Notes: generated by a model from the letters alone, not told the origin. A stretch of 36,938 nt of DNA from Shewanella decolorationis S12 (GCF_000485795.1 NZ_AXZL01000036.1:1-36938); one strand, 5' to 3'; positions 1-9,307 are shown, counted from the first letter of the stretch. Numbers and translations: made by a program.

Positions 1-38
1 GAATAATCGCGTTGAGTTCGTTTAATTGTTGAAGTCAT
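1..38 (-). CDS. 5' end of a probable IS3-family transposase subunit (OrfA), cut by the window edge
   Basis: Only the first 13 codons are present, reading MTSTIKRTQRDYS on the minus strand. A good ribosome-binding site (GGAGAG) lies about 7 bases before the ATG. From memory, a basic start of the form 'IKRTQRDYS' is typical of the small OrfA helix-turn-helix subunit of IS3-type elements in Shewanella; that is recognition by eye, not a search. The sequence from 39 to 90 would be the left end of the element, finishing in TG...CA style, just before the terminator at 101–130. Too little is visible for certainty. It could instead be the start of an ordinary short gene. Confidence 0.4.
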   Translation of the reverse strand, partial: MTSTIKRTQRDY

Positions 39-90
39 TACACTCTCCAAAATGAGTTTGAAAAGTGTCAACGCTATTTAGGACTGGTCA
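39..90 (-). mobile_element. Putative left end of the IS carrying the gene at 1–38
   Basis: Read on the minus strand, this stretch begins TGACCAGTCC, runs through a short non-coding leader and reaches the GGAGAG ribosome-binding site of the truncated gene. IS3-type ends normally begin with TG, and a leader of about 50 bases is usual. The boundary at 90 is inferred, because the other end lies outside the window. Confidence 0.3.
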
Positions 91-100
91 AACGCATATT

Positions 101-130
101 AAAAAGGCCAGTGAATTCACTGGCCTTTTT
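101..130. terminator. Bidirectional terminator downstream of lolE
   Basis: This is a perfect 30-base palindrome: AAAAAGGCCAGTGAA followed by its exact reverse complement. It has an A-tract on one side and a T-tract on the other, so it can stop transcription from both directions. It lies 58 bases beyond the lolE stop codon and closes the lolCDE operon. Confidence 0.85.
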
Positions 131-187
131 GTTTTCTGCTTTCGTTTTTCTGCTTTGGATATTCGTACTTGTCGGCTTAAAGATTTT

Positions 188-1438
188 CTATCTACCCGCC
201 AATGCCTGCGCAGGGCCAATCTGGCTCGCCTTCCACGCGGGATACAGGGTTGCGATAAGACTCATCACAAACGCCGTGGCAATCACTAAACCGGCATCAG
301 TCATATGTAGCTCTGATGGCAGAAAATCCACAAAATACACATCGGCCGACAGGAGTTGAATCCCGAGCAACTGCTCAATGCCACGGGCGATAGCACTGAG
401 ATTAATCGCTGTCGCAATCCCAATCACACCGCCAAGGGCACAACCCACAAGGCCATTTAACGCGCCTTGCACCATAAAAATCCCCATCACTGATAGGCGG
501 CTTAATCCCATGGTCATCAGAATGGCAATTTCACTGGCTTTATCCCGCACCGCCATGACAAGCGTTGAGACAATATTGAAACAGGCCACGCCAATCACTA
601 GTACCAACACGAGATACATAATAGTACGAACCAATTGAATATCTTGGTATAAATGCCCTTGGGTACGCGTCCAATCACTAATATAAACAGACTGGTTTAA
701 GGCATAACCCAGCTCGCGAATTTTCGCTGGCGCATCAAACACCTGTGCCACACTGATGCGAACACCCGTCACACCTTGATGTAAATTCAGGATATTCGCC
801 GCATAGCGCATCGGAATATACGCCGTGGTTAACTCAAGCTCGCCGCCTAAACGGTACACACCCGACACCACAAAGCGATGGCTCTTGGCTGCCCGTAAAC
901 TGCCAGCATGTTCAGGATCAAGATCTTGCACATACAAAGCGAGGGTATCGCCGACCTCAAGGCCTAACTTTTTCAGCAGACTCTCCCCGAGGACGATGTG
1001 ATTGTCATCCTCGCTCAAGCCTTGCCAAGTCTCTTTCGACATAAATTGCGAGAGGGTCGAGACTTTTGCCTCTTGCTCAGGATCGATTCCCACAACGGCA
1101 AGCCCCTGAAAACCACCGGGCTTTTGTACTAATCCTTGCATCCTAATAAAAGGTGCCGCCGCCGTAATGCCTTCAATCTGCATAGCGGTTTGTTCAACCG
1201 CTCGCCAATCGGCAATCGGCTCATTCACACCAACCACATCGGCTTGGGAGATAACGCCTAACAAGCGCTGCTCTAACTCGCGCTCGAAACCATTCATGGC
1301 GGAAAGCACCACAATCAGCACCGCAACCCCGAGCGCAATGCCCGCAGTCGATGCGAAGGAGATAAAGCTAATAAAACTATTCGATTGGCGCGCACGATAA
1401 AAACGCCAACCAATGGAGAGGGCTAATGGTCCTTTCAT
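188..1438 (-). CDS. lolE: Lipoprotein-releasing ABC transporter, permease LolE
   Basis: LolE is an inner-membrane subunit of LolCDE, which extracts mature lipoproteins from the inner membrane and passes them to the periplasmic chaperone LolA. The 416-residue length matches the family (about 414 in E. coli). The N-terminus has a membrane segment at about residues 20–50 with the typical 'SAMNGFERELEQRLLG' start of the periplasmic MacB-like domain. Three more membrane segments lie in the C-terminal 150 residues, which end 'LYPAWKASQIGPAQALAGR'. The ATG overlaps the lolD stop as ATGA, implying translational coupling. LolC versus LolE is assigned by the conserved order C-D-E. It is the last gene of the operon, followed by the palindromic terminator. 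Confidence 0.93.
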   Translation of the reverse strand: MKGPLALSIGWRFYRARQSNSFISFISFASTAGIALGVAVLIVVLSAMNGFERELEQRLLGVISQADVVGVNEPIADWRAVEQTAMQIEGITAAAPFIRMQGLVQKPGGFQGLAVVGIDPEQEAKVSTLSQFMSKETWQGLSEDDNHIVLGESLLKKLGLEVGDTLALYVQDLDPEHAGSLRAAKSHRFVVSGVYRLGGELELTTAYIPMRYAANILNLHQGVTGVRISVAQVFDAPAKIRELGYALNQSVYISDWTRTQGHLYQDIQLVRTIMYLVLVLVIGVACFNIVSTLVMAVRDKASEIAILMTMGLSRLSVMGIFMVQGALNGLVGCALGGVIGIATAINLSAIARGIEQLLGIQLLSADVYFVDFLPSELHMTDAGLVIATAFVMSLIATLYPAWKASQIGPAQALAGR

Positions 1439-2130
1439 TGGGCGTGTTCCGCGACAGCTTGCAGATAACCATTCTTCATGGTGAGTTGTCTGTCCATCCG
1501 CGCCGCCAATTTGGGATCGTGGGTGACCACCACAAACGCCGTACCAAGTTGATTGGCTAATTCGCGGATCAGCTCATACACCGCCTCGCCACTCTTGGCA
1601 TCGAGATTTCCCGTCGGTTCATCGGCCAGCACGAGTTTGGGTTTGTTGATCAGCGCCCGGGCAATTGCCACCCGTTGACGCTCGCCGCCCGAAAGCTCGG
1701 CGGGAATATGCTGCATTCTGTGCCCAAGGCCGACTCTCTCGAGCAACACTTTGGCATCAGCCTGAGCCTGAGCGCGGTCTCTGCCTTGAATAAACGCTGG
1801 CATAGCCACATTTTCCAGTGCACTAAATTCGGGCAAAAGGTGATGGAACTGATAGATAAAACCTAAATCTTGGTTGCGGATCTGCGCCTGACGGGCACTG
1901 CTCACCTGATATAAATCCTCACCCGCTAACAAGACTTTGCCAGCAGAAGGTTTATCTAGAGTGCCCATAATATGCAGCAGCGTACTCTTGCCCGAGCCAG
2001 AGGTACCGACAATCGCCAGTTGCTCGCCCTTAAATACCTGTAAATCCACCTCAGTCAGCACGTGAGTAGTGACATCGCCATCGTGATAACTCTTACTCAC
2101 CGCCTGCACTTGCAGTAACACGTCTTGCAT
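1435..2130 (-). CDS. lolD: Lipoprotein-releasing ABC transporter, ATPase LolD
   Basis: LolD is the cytoplasmic ATPase that powers LolCE. From the chosen start the protein has 231 residues (E. coli LolD: 233). It contains Walker A GTSGSGKST at 42–50, the Q-loop region 'FIYQFHHLLP' at 91–100, the signature LSGGERQ at 146–152, Walker B 'LVLADEP' at about 166–172 and the H-loop 'VVTHD'. The frame stays open upstream to a TTG at 2178 and other ATGs. The ATG at 2130 (MQDVLLQV) is preferred because it matches the family N-terminus and has a GAGAA-like ribosome-binding site. It sits 95 bases after lolC and overlaps lolE by four bases. Confidence 0.94.
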   Translation of the reverse strand: MQDVLLQVQAVSKSYHDGDVTTHVLTEVDLQVFKGEQLAIVGTSGSGKSTLLHIMGTLDKPSAGKVLLAGEDLYQVSSARQAQIRNQDLGFIYQFHHLLPEFSALENVAMPAFIQGRDRAQAQADAKVLLERVGLGHRMQHIPAELSGGERQRVAIARALINKPKLVLADEPTGNLDAKSGEAVYELIRELANQLGTAFVVVTHDPKLAARMDRQLTMKNGYLQAVAEHAQ

Positions 2131-2225
2131 TGAGATTCTCGCTATTGATTCTAAATACATGGATAAACCCATGTCCAAACACGTCTCTCATCATGGGAGC
2201 GACGCTTTAATTTGTTACATCGCAG

Positions 2226-3458
2226 CTATTCGTAACGCAGCGCCGTGGCAGGTTGCACCCGCGCCGCTCGCAATGCGGGGTAAAGGGTCGCCACTAAGGT
2301 TACAACTAAGGTGCCGACAATAATCATCGACAATTGTCCCAGTTCTAATTTAACCGGCAGCACTTGTCCTGTGCCTAAAATGGAAATCCCCAAGGTCGCC
2401 ATAATGCCATTTAAATTAAGGGTGAGCAGAATGCCGACCACCAGCCCCAGCACTAAACCTAAGACAGCATTCAATAAACCTTGCACCACAAAAATGCCCA
2501 TCACCGCCGAGGTACGTAAGCCTTGGGTTTTGAGTACCGCGACGTCGGTGGTTTTATCCACCACCATCATCACCAACGCTGACACTATATTAAACGCCGC
2601 CACGGCCACGATCAGGCTCAGCATCAGCGACATCATGTTTTTTTCCATCTTCACGGCACTAAACAGATGACCATAGGTGTCGCGCCAATCACTGGTTGTC
2701 GCCTCAATCCCCTGCTGGGTAAGCACCTGCTTTACATCCTTAGCCAGTGCGGGCGCCATAAATGGGTCGCTCAGATACAGCCTTAACTGATTGATTTCAT
2801 CGCTCGGTTGGCGCATTAAACGCTTGGCATCTTGGTAATGAATGTATGCGACGCCTGCATCCACCTGTGAGCCCATCTCAAACACGGCGGACACTAAAAA
2901 CTTACGTTGGCTAGGGACTGGACCAAGCGGCGAATACACTACGCCATCGCCACTTAACAGGCGCACGGTATCACCCGGGCTAACCTTTAATTGGCGGGCA
3001 AGCTCACTGCCTAATATGACTTTATATTGGCCACTGATTAACTCGTTAAATGCGCCCGAATAGGTATGCTGCGCCACCATAGACAGTTTTTCTGCAAGCT
3101 CAGGAAACACCCCAAATACTTGTACGGCGCGGATATTGGCCGCCGATTGCACCATGGCTTGGGTCGACACGCTAGGCGTCACGCCCTGCACGCCCGGTAA
3201 GGCTTTGAGTTTGTCCGCAGGTATAGTCCAATCGCTTAAGGGCGTCTCAGTTACCACAGTCAATTGAGGTACGGCACCTAAAATGCGCTGCTTTAATTGC
3301 CCTTCGAGGCCATTCATTACCGAGCTGACCACTATCAAGGCCGCCACCCCCAAAAAAATGCCCGAAACGGCAAATAAGGTAATAAAAGAAGCAAAGGCGT
3401 TTGCTTTTCTGGCCCGCCAATAACGGTAACCAACGTAGAGAGGAAATCGAAGATCCAT
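2226..3458 (-). CDS. lolC: Lipoprotein-releasing ABC transporter, permease LolC
   Basis: LolC is the LolE partner that recruits LolA at the periplasmic face. The protein has 410 residues. A membrane anchor at about 20–50 is followed by 'SSVMNGLEGQLKQRILG', then a large periplasmic domain, and three membrane helices from about residue 265 to the end ('TLYPALRAARVQPATALRYE'). It is paralogous to the downstream lolE, and the two share the same fold and motifs throughout. As first gene of lolC-lolD-lolE it must carry the operon promoter, in the 94-base gap shared with the divergent PilZ-like gene. The ribosome-binding site is weak. Confidence 0.93.
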   Translation of the reverse strand: MDLRFPLYVGYRYWRARKANAFASFITLFAVSGIFLGVAALIVVSSVMNGLEGQLKQRILGAVPQLTVVTETPLSDWTIPADKLKALPGVQGVTPSVSTQAMVQSAANIRAVQVFGVFPELAEKLSMVAQHTYSGAFNELISGQYKVILGSELARQLKVSPGDTVRLLSGDGVVYSPLGPVPSQRKFLVSAVFEMGSQVDAGVAYIHYQDAKRLMRQPSDEINQLRLYLSDPFMAPALAKDVKQVLTQQGIEATTSDWRDTYGHLFSAVKMEKNMMSLMLSLIVAVAAFNIVSALVMMVVDKTTDVAVLKTQGLRTSAVMGIFVVQGLLNAVLGLVLGLVVGILLTLNLNGIMATLGISILGTGQVLPVKLELGQLSMIIVGTLVVTLVATLYPALRAARVQPATALRYE

Positions 3459-3552
3459 TGAAAGAGGGCTGCGTCCTGTGTGCTGAACTTGCTAAATCAT
3501 AAAGATGGGCACGATAATAGGGGTTTAGGTCCTATAAATAAAGAGGCAAGCC

Positions 3553-4173
3553 TTGTTCACTGACACCAATCCGTATTTTAGTGTGCCTCATCCCTTCACC
3601 GCTTACTTAAGCCTCTGGGACGAAAACCAGCCACTACCCAGTGAAATGGCTTTAAGATCAATGCAATCCTTAGGGATCCAGCTACTGAGCGAAGTCAAAG
3701 CACTCGAGGCCAGTTGCCTGCTGCAACTGCGGCATTTAGACAACGAAGCCAAGGTGGTGGTGGACTTTCTCAAGCTCCAATCCCGCAAGGTCGATTTAGT
3801 CCTGCAGCATGTGCTCGAAAAAGAAGTGCAAGAGGGCGATAAATTTAGCGGTTGTCAGTTCGGTGGCAGCGGCATTCGCCTAATGAGCAATGAGGCCCTC
3901 CCCCTTGGCCGCCAATATAAGGTGACCTTATTTATCCACGAAGAATTGGTCGCCATTTTATGTTTTGCCAAGGTCACAGCCTGCTTAGTTTCGCAGGAAG
4001 GCCAATCCGATGGGCAGCAAGTACATAGCCCCAATGCCGCATTGCCCTATCTCGTTGACCTCGAGTTTAGTCAAATACTGGATGCAGATGTGGAGCAACT
4101 GGTTAAAGCCAGCCTCAATGTGCAACAAAAACAACTTAAACTGCGTAAACAGGCCCGTGACGAGCGTCAATAA
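3553..4173 (+). CDS. PilZ-like domain protein encoded upstream of mfd
   Basis: This is a 206-residue soluble protein with no signal peptide or membrane helix. The segment 'GCQFGGSGIRLMSNEALPLG' at about 102–121 resembles the second half of a PilZ domain (family pattern D/N-x-S-x-x-G). The usual RxxxR motif before it is not clearly present; only 'SRKVD' is seen. The fold is therefore likely PilZ but c-di-GMP binding is doubtful. The C-terminus is rich in K, Q and R and probably helical. The start is a TTG, supported by AGAGG 6–10 bases upstream and the absence of a good ATG before residue 33. The gene is divergent from lolC and 60 bases upstream of mfd, probably in the same transcript. Confidence 0.7.
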   Translation: MFTDTNPYFSVPHPFTAYLSLWDENQPLPSEMALRSMQSLGIQLLSEVKALEASCLLQLRHLDNEAKVVVDFLKLQSRKVDLVLQHVLEKEVQEGDKFSGCQFGGSGIRLMSNEALPLGRQYKVTLFIHEELVAILCFAKVTACLVSQEGQSDGQQVHSPNAALPYLVDLEFSQILDADVEQLVKASLNVQQKQLKLRKQARDERQ

Positions 4174-4232
4174 AGGCTAGCGTTTTTGCTGGCACCCTAG
4201 CGCCCAAGTCACTACAATGAACGCAACTTATT

Positions 4233-7200
4233 GTGAATGAATCAGTTTATCCCACGCCAATGACACAAATTTCAGCCCTAACACCGCCCGTTGTCAAAAA
4301 TGGAACTCAAATGCAAACCCTGTCGTGTCTCGCAGGGGTTGGTCAAGCCGTTACCCTCGCCAGCCTAGTTCGCCAACACAAGGGCACGACACTGATTGTA
4401 ACCAGTGATACGCCGACGGCATTGAGTATCGAGTTAGAGCTCAACTACTTGTTAGCTAAAAGCGCTATTAAGGTGCGACTGTTCCCTGACCGTGAAACCC
4501 TGCCCTACGACAGTTTTTCGCCCCATCAGGATTTGATTTCCCAGCGTTTAGAAACCCTGTCGCAAATCACCCAAGCCGAACACAGCGTAGTGATAGTGCC
4601 GGTGACAACGCTGATGATGCGCTTGCCACCAAAATCCTATTTAAGCTCCAATGTGTTTGTGCTGAAAAAGGGCGATAAATATCAGCTCCATGATGTGCGC
4701 CAGCAGTTAACCGACACGGGTTATCACTTGGTTGAACAGGTGTACGAACATGGCGAGTTTGCCATTCGTGGCTCGATTCTCGATATCTTCCCCACCGGCG
4801 TGAATATGCCGCTGCGTATCGAACTGTTCGATGATGAAGTCGAGACCATTCGCCATTTCGATCCTGAAACCCAGCGCTCATCCACTCCAGTCGATGCGGT
4901 GCGCCTATTACCTGCTAAGGAATTCCCTACCGACAGCGGCGCCATTGAAGGTTTTAGGCAACGTTATCGCCGCCGCTTTGAGGTGATCGTTAAAGAACCA
5001 GAATCGGTTTATCAATTGGTGAGCCGCAATTTGATGCCCGCCGGCATTGAGAACTATTTGCCTCTGTTTTTCGATGAGATCGCGACACTGTTCGATTACC
5101 TGCCGAAGGACACTCAGTTAGTCACCTTAGGCGATATCGAAAAGTCCGCCCGTGCACATTTGCAAGAGGTGGAAACCCGCTATGAAGACAGACGGGTCGA
5201 CCCATTGCGGCCGCTGTTGGCACCTAAAGAGCTGTATTTACTGATTGAAGAATTATTTGCCGCCTTTAAGCCGCTGCCTCGCTATCAGTTTACTGCGCCG
5301 CAACCCGATGCCGTCGCAGGCGCAGTGCAGATTGATGCCTGTGTGTTGCCCGAGGTGAGCGCTAATCACAAGTTAAAGCAACCGCTGATTGCGCTGCAAG
5401 AGTACGCCGAGCATGCGCCGCGGATGTTATTTAGTGCCGAATCGGAAGGTCGCCGCGAAGCCTTGCTCGAGCTCTTAGCTAAAATCCAGTTAAAACCAGC
5501 GTTATTCGGCCATTTTGATGAGTTTATTCAAAGCGATGCCAAACTTGGCTTAATCGTATCTCCCCTCTCCCGTGGTTGTTTACTCGGGCTAGGAAAGCAA
5601 ACCGCCGTCAGCATCATCTGCGAAACCGAACTCTTTGGTCATCGCATCTCCCAGCAGCGCCGCCGCGAAAAACAACGCCAGATCAGTAACGATACCCTGA
5701 TCAAAAACTTAGCCGAGCTTAAAGTCGGCCAGCCAATTGTGCACTTAGAGCACGGCGTGGCGCTGTATCAAGGCTTAGTCACCTTAGATACCGGCGGATT
5801 AGTGGCCGAATACCTACAGCTGGAATACTCGGGCGGCGATAAACTCTATGTGCCAGTGTCTAACCTGCATTTGATCAGCCGCTATAGTGTCGGCGCCGAT
5901 GGCGAGGCTCACCTTAATAAACTCGGTAACGACACTTGGGCCAAAGCAAAAAACAAAGCGATCGAGAAAATCCGCGATGTGGCCGCCGAGCTGCTTGATG
6001 TCTACGCCCGTCGCCAAGCACGTCCCGGTGAAAGCTGCGACATTAACGACGAGGAGTATGCGCAATTCGCCCAGGGTTTCCCCTTCGAAGAAACCGTCGA
6101 CCAAGAAAGCGCGATTCATGCCGTGCTCGCCGATATGCAATCCCCCGTCGCGATGGACCGCCTCGTCTGCGGTGATGTGGGCTTTGGTAAGACCGAAGTC
6201 GCGATGCGCGCCGCCTTTGTGGCGGTCAATGCGGGTAAACAAGTGGTTGTGCTGGTGCCTACCACACTACTCGCCCAGCAGCACTACGAAAACTTTAAGG
6301 ACAGATTTGCCGACTGGCCCGTGGTGATTGAGGTGATGTCACGCTTTAGAACCGCCAAAGAGCAGACCCAAGTGCTGAAACTGCTCGAAGAAGGCAAAGT
6401 CGATATTGTGATTGGCACCCATAAACTGCTGCAATCCGAGGCAAAATTTGAAAACTTAGGCCTGCTAATCATCGATGAAGAACACAGATTCGGCGTTCGT
6501 CAGAAGGAAAAAATAAAAGCGCTACGTGCCAACGTGGATATTCTGACCCTCACCGCCACACCTATTCCCCGTACCTTAAACATGGCGATGTCGGGGATGC
6601 GCGACTTATCGATTATTGCCACGCCTCCCGCTAAGCGTTTGGCGGTGAAGACCTTTGTGCGCGAATCCGATCCCGCCACCGTGCGAGAGGCCATACTGCG
6701 TGAAATCCTTCGTGGTGGCCAAGTATATTATTTGCACAACAATGTCGAAACCATAGAGAAATGCGCCCAAGATATCAGCACACTGCTACCTGAAGCGCGG
6801 GTCGTGGTGGCCCATGGCCAGATGCGTGAGCGGGATCTTGAACGGGTGATGTCGGACTTTTATCATCAAAGATTCAACGTGTTAGTCTGTACCACTATTA
6901 TCGAAACCGGTATCGACGTCCCGAGTGCCAATACGATTATTATCGAACGTGCCGACACCTTCGGCTTAGCTCAGTTGCATCAGCTGCGTGGCCGCGTCGG
7001 TCGCTCACACCATCAAGCCTATGCGTATTTGATGACACCGCATCCTAAACGCATGACCAGCGATGCTCGCAAACGTCTCGAAGCCATCGATGCCCTCGAA
7101 GATTTAGGCGCTGGCTTTATGCTCGCTACCCAAGACTTAGAAATCCGCGGCGCGGGTGAACTCTTAGGCGATGAACAGAGCGGGCATATTTCTAAAATCG

Positions 7201-7742
7201 GCTTTAGCCTCTACATGGAAATGCTAGAGGCGGCGGTCAAGGCCCTCAAACAGGGTAAAGAGCCATCGCTGGCACAAATGCTCAATCAGCAATGTGAAAT
7301 GGAGCTAAGGATCCCAGCGCTGTTGCCGGAAGACTATGTCGGTGATGTGAATATTCGCCTGTCACTCTATAAGCGCATCGCCAGTTGTGACAGTGAAGAA
7401 GCCTTAGATGAACTCAAAGTTGAGCTTATCGACCGCTTCGGTCTGCTGCCCGATGCCACCAAAAACCTGATGGAAATGACTTTATATAAACATCAGGCAA
7501 CTCGGCTGGGGGCGACTAAAATTGAGGTACATGCCAAGGGCGGCAGCATCGAATTTAGCGATGATCATGTGATTGATCCCGGCTTTATCATCGGATTACT
7601 GCAAAGTCAGCCACAAATCTATCGAATGGATGGGCCGAATAAGTTAAAGTTCATCCTCAATGCCGAAACGGCAAAAGATAGGCTCGCTTTGGTCAAACTC
7701 TTGCTCGAACAACTATCGCAACATCGTCTTGGAGATAAATAG
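4233..7742 (+). CDS. mfd: Transcription-repair coupling factor Mfd
   Basis: Mfd is an ATP-driven translocase that removes RNA polymerase stalled at DNA lesions and recruits UvrA. The length of 1169 residues fits the family (1148 in E. coli). The N-terminal UvrB-like region spans about 1–350. The RNA-polymerase-interacting domain follows at about 500–570 ('GQPIVHLEHGVALYQG'). The helicase core has Walker A 'GDVGFGKTE' at 647–655, DEEH at 748–751, 'TATPIPRTL' and 'QLRGRVGRS'. The C-terminal TRCF domain 'MELRIPALLPEDYV' starts at about 1027. The longest start is a GTG at 4233; an ATG at 4260 (MTQISALT) is an equally plausible start, and neither has a clear ribosome-binding site. csiV overlaps the stop codon. 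Confidence 0.97.
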   Translation: MNESVYPTPMTQISALTPPVVKNGTQMQTLSCLAGVGQAVTLASLVRQHKGTTLIVTSDTPTALSIELELNYLLAKSAIKVRLFPDRETLPYDSFSPHQDLISQRLETLSQITQAEHSVVIVPVTTLMMRLPPKSYLSSNVFVLKKGDKYQLHDVRQQLTDTGYHLVEQVYEHGEFAIRGSILDIFPTGVNMPLRIELFDDEVETIRHFDPETQRSSTPVDAVRLLPAKEFPTDSGAIEGFRQRYRRRFEVIVKEPESVYQLVSRNLMPAGIENYLPLFFDEIATLFDYLPKDTQLVTLGDIEKSARAHLQEVETRYEDRRVDPLRPLLAPKELYLLIEELFAAFKPLPRYQFTAPQPDAVAGAVQIDACVLPEVSANHKLKQPLIALQEYAEHAPRMLFSAESEGRREALLELLAKIQLKPALFGHFDEFIQSDAKLGLIVSPLSRGCLLGLGKQTAVSIICETELFGHRISQQRRREKQRQISNDTLIKNLAELKVGQPIVHLEHGVALYQGLVTLDTGGLVAEYLQLEYSGGDKLYVPVSNLHLISRYSVGADGEAHLNKLGNDTWAKAKNKAIEKIRDVAAELLDVYARRQARPGESCDINDEEYAQFAQGFPFEETVDQESAIHAVLADMQSPVAMDRLVCGDVGFGKTEVAMRAAFVAVNAGKQVVVLVPTTLLAQQHYENFKDRFADWPVVIEVMSRFRTAKEQTQVLKLLEEGKVDIVIGTHKLLQSEAKFENLGLLIIDEEHRFGVRQKEKIKALRANVDILTLTATPIPRTLNMAMSGMRDLSIIATPPAKRLAVKTFVRESDPATVREAILREILRGGQVYYLHNNVETIEKCAQDISTLLPEARVVVAHGQMRERDLERVMSDFYHQRFNVLVCTTIIETGIDVPSANTIIIERADTFGLAQLHQLRGRVGRSHHQAYAYLMTPHPKRMTSDARKRLEAIDALEDLGAGFMLATQDLEIRGAGELLGDEQSGHISKIGFSLYMEMLEAAVKALKQGKEPSLAQMLNQQCEMELRIPALLPEDYVGDVNIRLSLYKRIASCDSEEALDELKVELIDRFGLLPDATKNLMEMTLYKHQATRLGATKIEVHAKGGSIEFSDDHVIDPGFIIGLLQSQPQIYRMDGPNKLKFILNAETAKDRLALVKLLLEQLSQHRLGDK

Positions 7743-8767
7743 TGTTACGTCAACTCGCGGTATCTATCGCTACACTTATTGCACTTTCACACAGTTCACT
7801 TGCCCGTGCTGAAGCTTGGTTCGAGGTTGAAGTCTATATTTTTGAACGCCAAAGCCAATCGACCGAGCAATGGCCGATGGCGCCAATTGAGACCAAAACC
7901 AACCGCGCAATCGATCTCATTTCACCGGTTGTGGGTCAGGCTGTGATCTCCATGGGCAATGAATCGGCCCCCTGCACCTTAGTATATGACGCCGATGCCA
8001 ATAGCCATTGCGCTGAAAGCACGACCACAGGTACGAATGCGGACGCTACAACCGAGTTGACTAACGGCAGCGCCTTGGCCATTTCTGGCCCAAGCACTGC
8101 AAACTCAAATGCGGTGACCAGTTATCGCTATCCAACTGTGATCCCATCGGAAATCGGCAGCGCGAGTCAGGCCTATGCAACGCTCGGCGCAGGCCCAGTG
8201 TTACTCGCCAGCAGCCAAGGCCAATTTGCAAGTATTATCAACAGCCTATCGAGAGAGCGTGGTAACCGCAGCTTACTGCATATGACATGGCAACAACCTA
8301 TGATGGGCAAGAGTGGCTCAGTGCCCATTCGCCTGTTTGCGGGTAAGGATTATTCCGCCAGTTATCACTTCGATGGTCGTCAAATTGTGCAGCAAGCCAT
8401 GGCAAGCGCTATGCAAGGCACTAACGGCACGACAGGCATGATGACAGAAACATCAGCGCCATTATCGCCCTCTCCCGTATGGCAACTCGATGGCACACTC
8501 AATATTTATCTTAGCCATTATCTGTACATCGAAACCGCGCTTAATTTGCGTAAAGAAGGCCACAAATTAATGCCTGTGGCAGCCGATGAGGCGAGCATGA
8601 ACGCAACAAATACTGCTGCGGCCCCAGCAAAAGTGATGACGCCTTATTTAATGTCTATTCCGTTGGAGCAAAATCGCCGAGTGAAAAGTGATGAGATCCA
8701 TTATCTCGATCATCCCGAAATGGGCATGGTGATCCAAATCCGTAAGATGGCGCAACCTAACGCCTAA
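7742..8767 (+). CDS. csiV: CsiV-like periplasmic protein, cofactor of cell-wall synthesis
   Basis: The 341-residue protein has a clear signal peptide (cleavage near 'LARA|EAWFEVEV', residue 23). The mature start 'WFEVEVYIFER' and the C-terminal 'MGMVIQIRKM' are typical of the CsiV family. In Vibrio cholerae, CsiV is a periplasmic peptidoglycan-binding protein needed for LpoA/PBP1A-dependent wall synthesis, and there too the gene adjoins mfd. A low-complexity stretch rich in Thr, Ser and Ala (about 95–130) looks like a linker. Translation starts at a GTG overlapping the mfd stop by one base (TAGTG), with GGAG upstream, so it should be coupled to mfd. The function rests on family and context; no catalytic residues are expected. 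Confidence 0.78.
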   Translation: MLRQLAVSIATLIALSHSSLARAEAWFEVEVYIFERQSQSTEQWPMAPIETKTNRAIDLISPVVGQAVISMGNESAPCTLVYDADANSHCAESTTTGTNADATTELTNGSALAISGPSTANSNAVTSYRYPTVIPSEIGSASQAYATLGAGPVLLASSQGQFASIINSLSRERGNRSLLHMTWQQPMMGKSGSVPIRLFAGKDYSASYHFDGRQIVQQAMASAMQGTNGTTGMMTETSAPLSPSPVWQLDGTLNIYLSHYLYIETALNLRKEGHKLMPVAADEASMNATNTAAAPAKVMTPYLMSIPLEQNRRVKSDEIHYLDHPEMGMVIQIRKMAQPNA

Positions 8768-8790
8768 AACCAATGGGCTTAGAGCAAGTA

Positions 8791-8823
8791 AAAAAGCGGT
8801 TATGCCATGCATACCGCTTTTTT
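8791..8823 (+). terminator. Rho-independent terminator after csiV
   Basis: AAAAAGCGGT is followed by TATGC, a short loop and GCATACCGC with a T-tract. The stem is about 9 base pairs with one bulged T. It closes the PilZ–mfd–csiV transcript and may also work for the convergent acyP, since the 5' side is A-rich. Confidence 0.8.
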
Positions 8824-8873
8824 ATTGTCTCAATGGAGTAAATAAGTACTCATGCTCACCAAAGCAAAGAGCA

Positions 8874-9146
8874 TCAGCGCACTATCGAAAAATCCAAGTA
8901 AATATCATCACCTTGGTCTTCTTCCACTGTTACCGTCAACCCGTCGGTACAAGGCACGCCCACCTCGCACCAAGCGATAAGACTATCCACCGCCGGATTA
9001 CTACCTTGGGCAAGAACTTCAACACTGCCATCGGCGCAATTGGTTACATAACCCGTCACGCCCAAAGCTCGAGCCTTAGTCAAAGTCGCATGTCTACAAC
9101 CTACGCCCTGCACTTTTCCCATCAATCGGATCAGCACCCGTTTCAT
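8874..9146 (-). CDS. acyP: Acylphosphatase
   Basis: This small cytoplasmic enzyme hydrolyses the carboxyl-phosphate bond of acyl phosphates such as acetyl phosphate. The 90-residue protein shows the family pattern 'GKVQGVGCR' at 10–18, with the phosphate-binding Arg18, and 'GYVTNCADGSVE' at 32–43, with the catalytic Asn36. The usual Phe before the arginine (GVxFR) is Cys here, a tolerated variation. The ATG follows a GGAG-like sequence (AGGAGACGA read on the minus strand). It is convergent with csiV and appears to be transcribed alone, because a minus-strand terminator lies about 130 bases upstream. Confidence 0.93.
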   Translation of the reverse strand: MKRVLIRLMGKVQGVGCRHATLTKARALGVTGYVTNCADGSVEVLAQGSNPAVDSLIAWCEVGVPCTDGLTVTVEEDQGDDIYLDFSIVR

Positions 9147-9274
9147 TTTCGTCTCCTGAACAAGGTGAGTTTGTTATTGTTATGCGAGATTAAGCATAGC
9201 CGAGTTTTCAACTTGGTTGGGCTTAAGCATGAGTAAATGATGGATTTTTAAGTGAAACACAACAAAGTAGGCAT

Positions 9275-9307
9275 AAAAAAACAGCTAACGAGACCGCTGT
9301 TAGCTGT
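9275..9307 (-). terminator. Rho-independent terminator (minus strand)
   Basis: A 9-base-pair perfect stem (ACAGCTAAC / GTTAGCTGT) with a 9-base loop is followed on the minus strand by a run of T. On the plus strand there is no T-run, so it works in one direction only. It insulates acyP from upstream transcription and probably ends the RNA candidate above. Confidence 0.75.

Noticed and set aside
5814..6327. Frames of over 140 codons on both strands inside mfd
   Set aside because: They are shadows of the strongly conserved Mfd helicase coding sequence and have no start signals.
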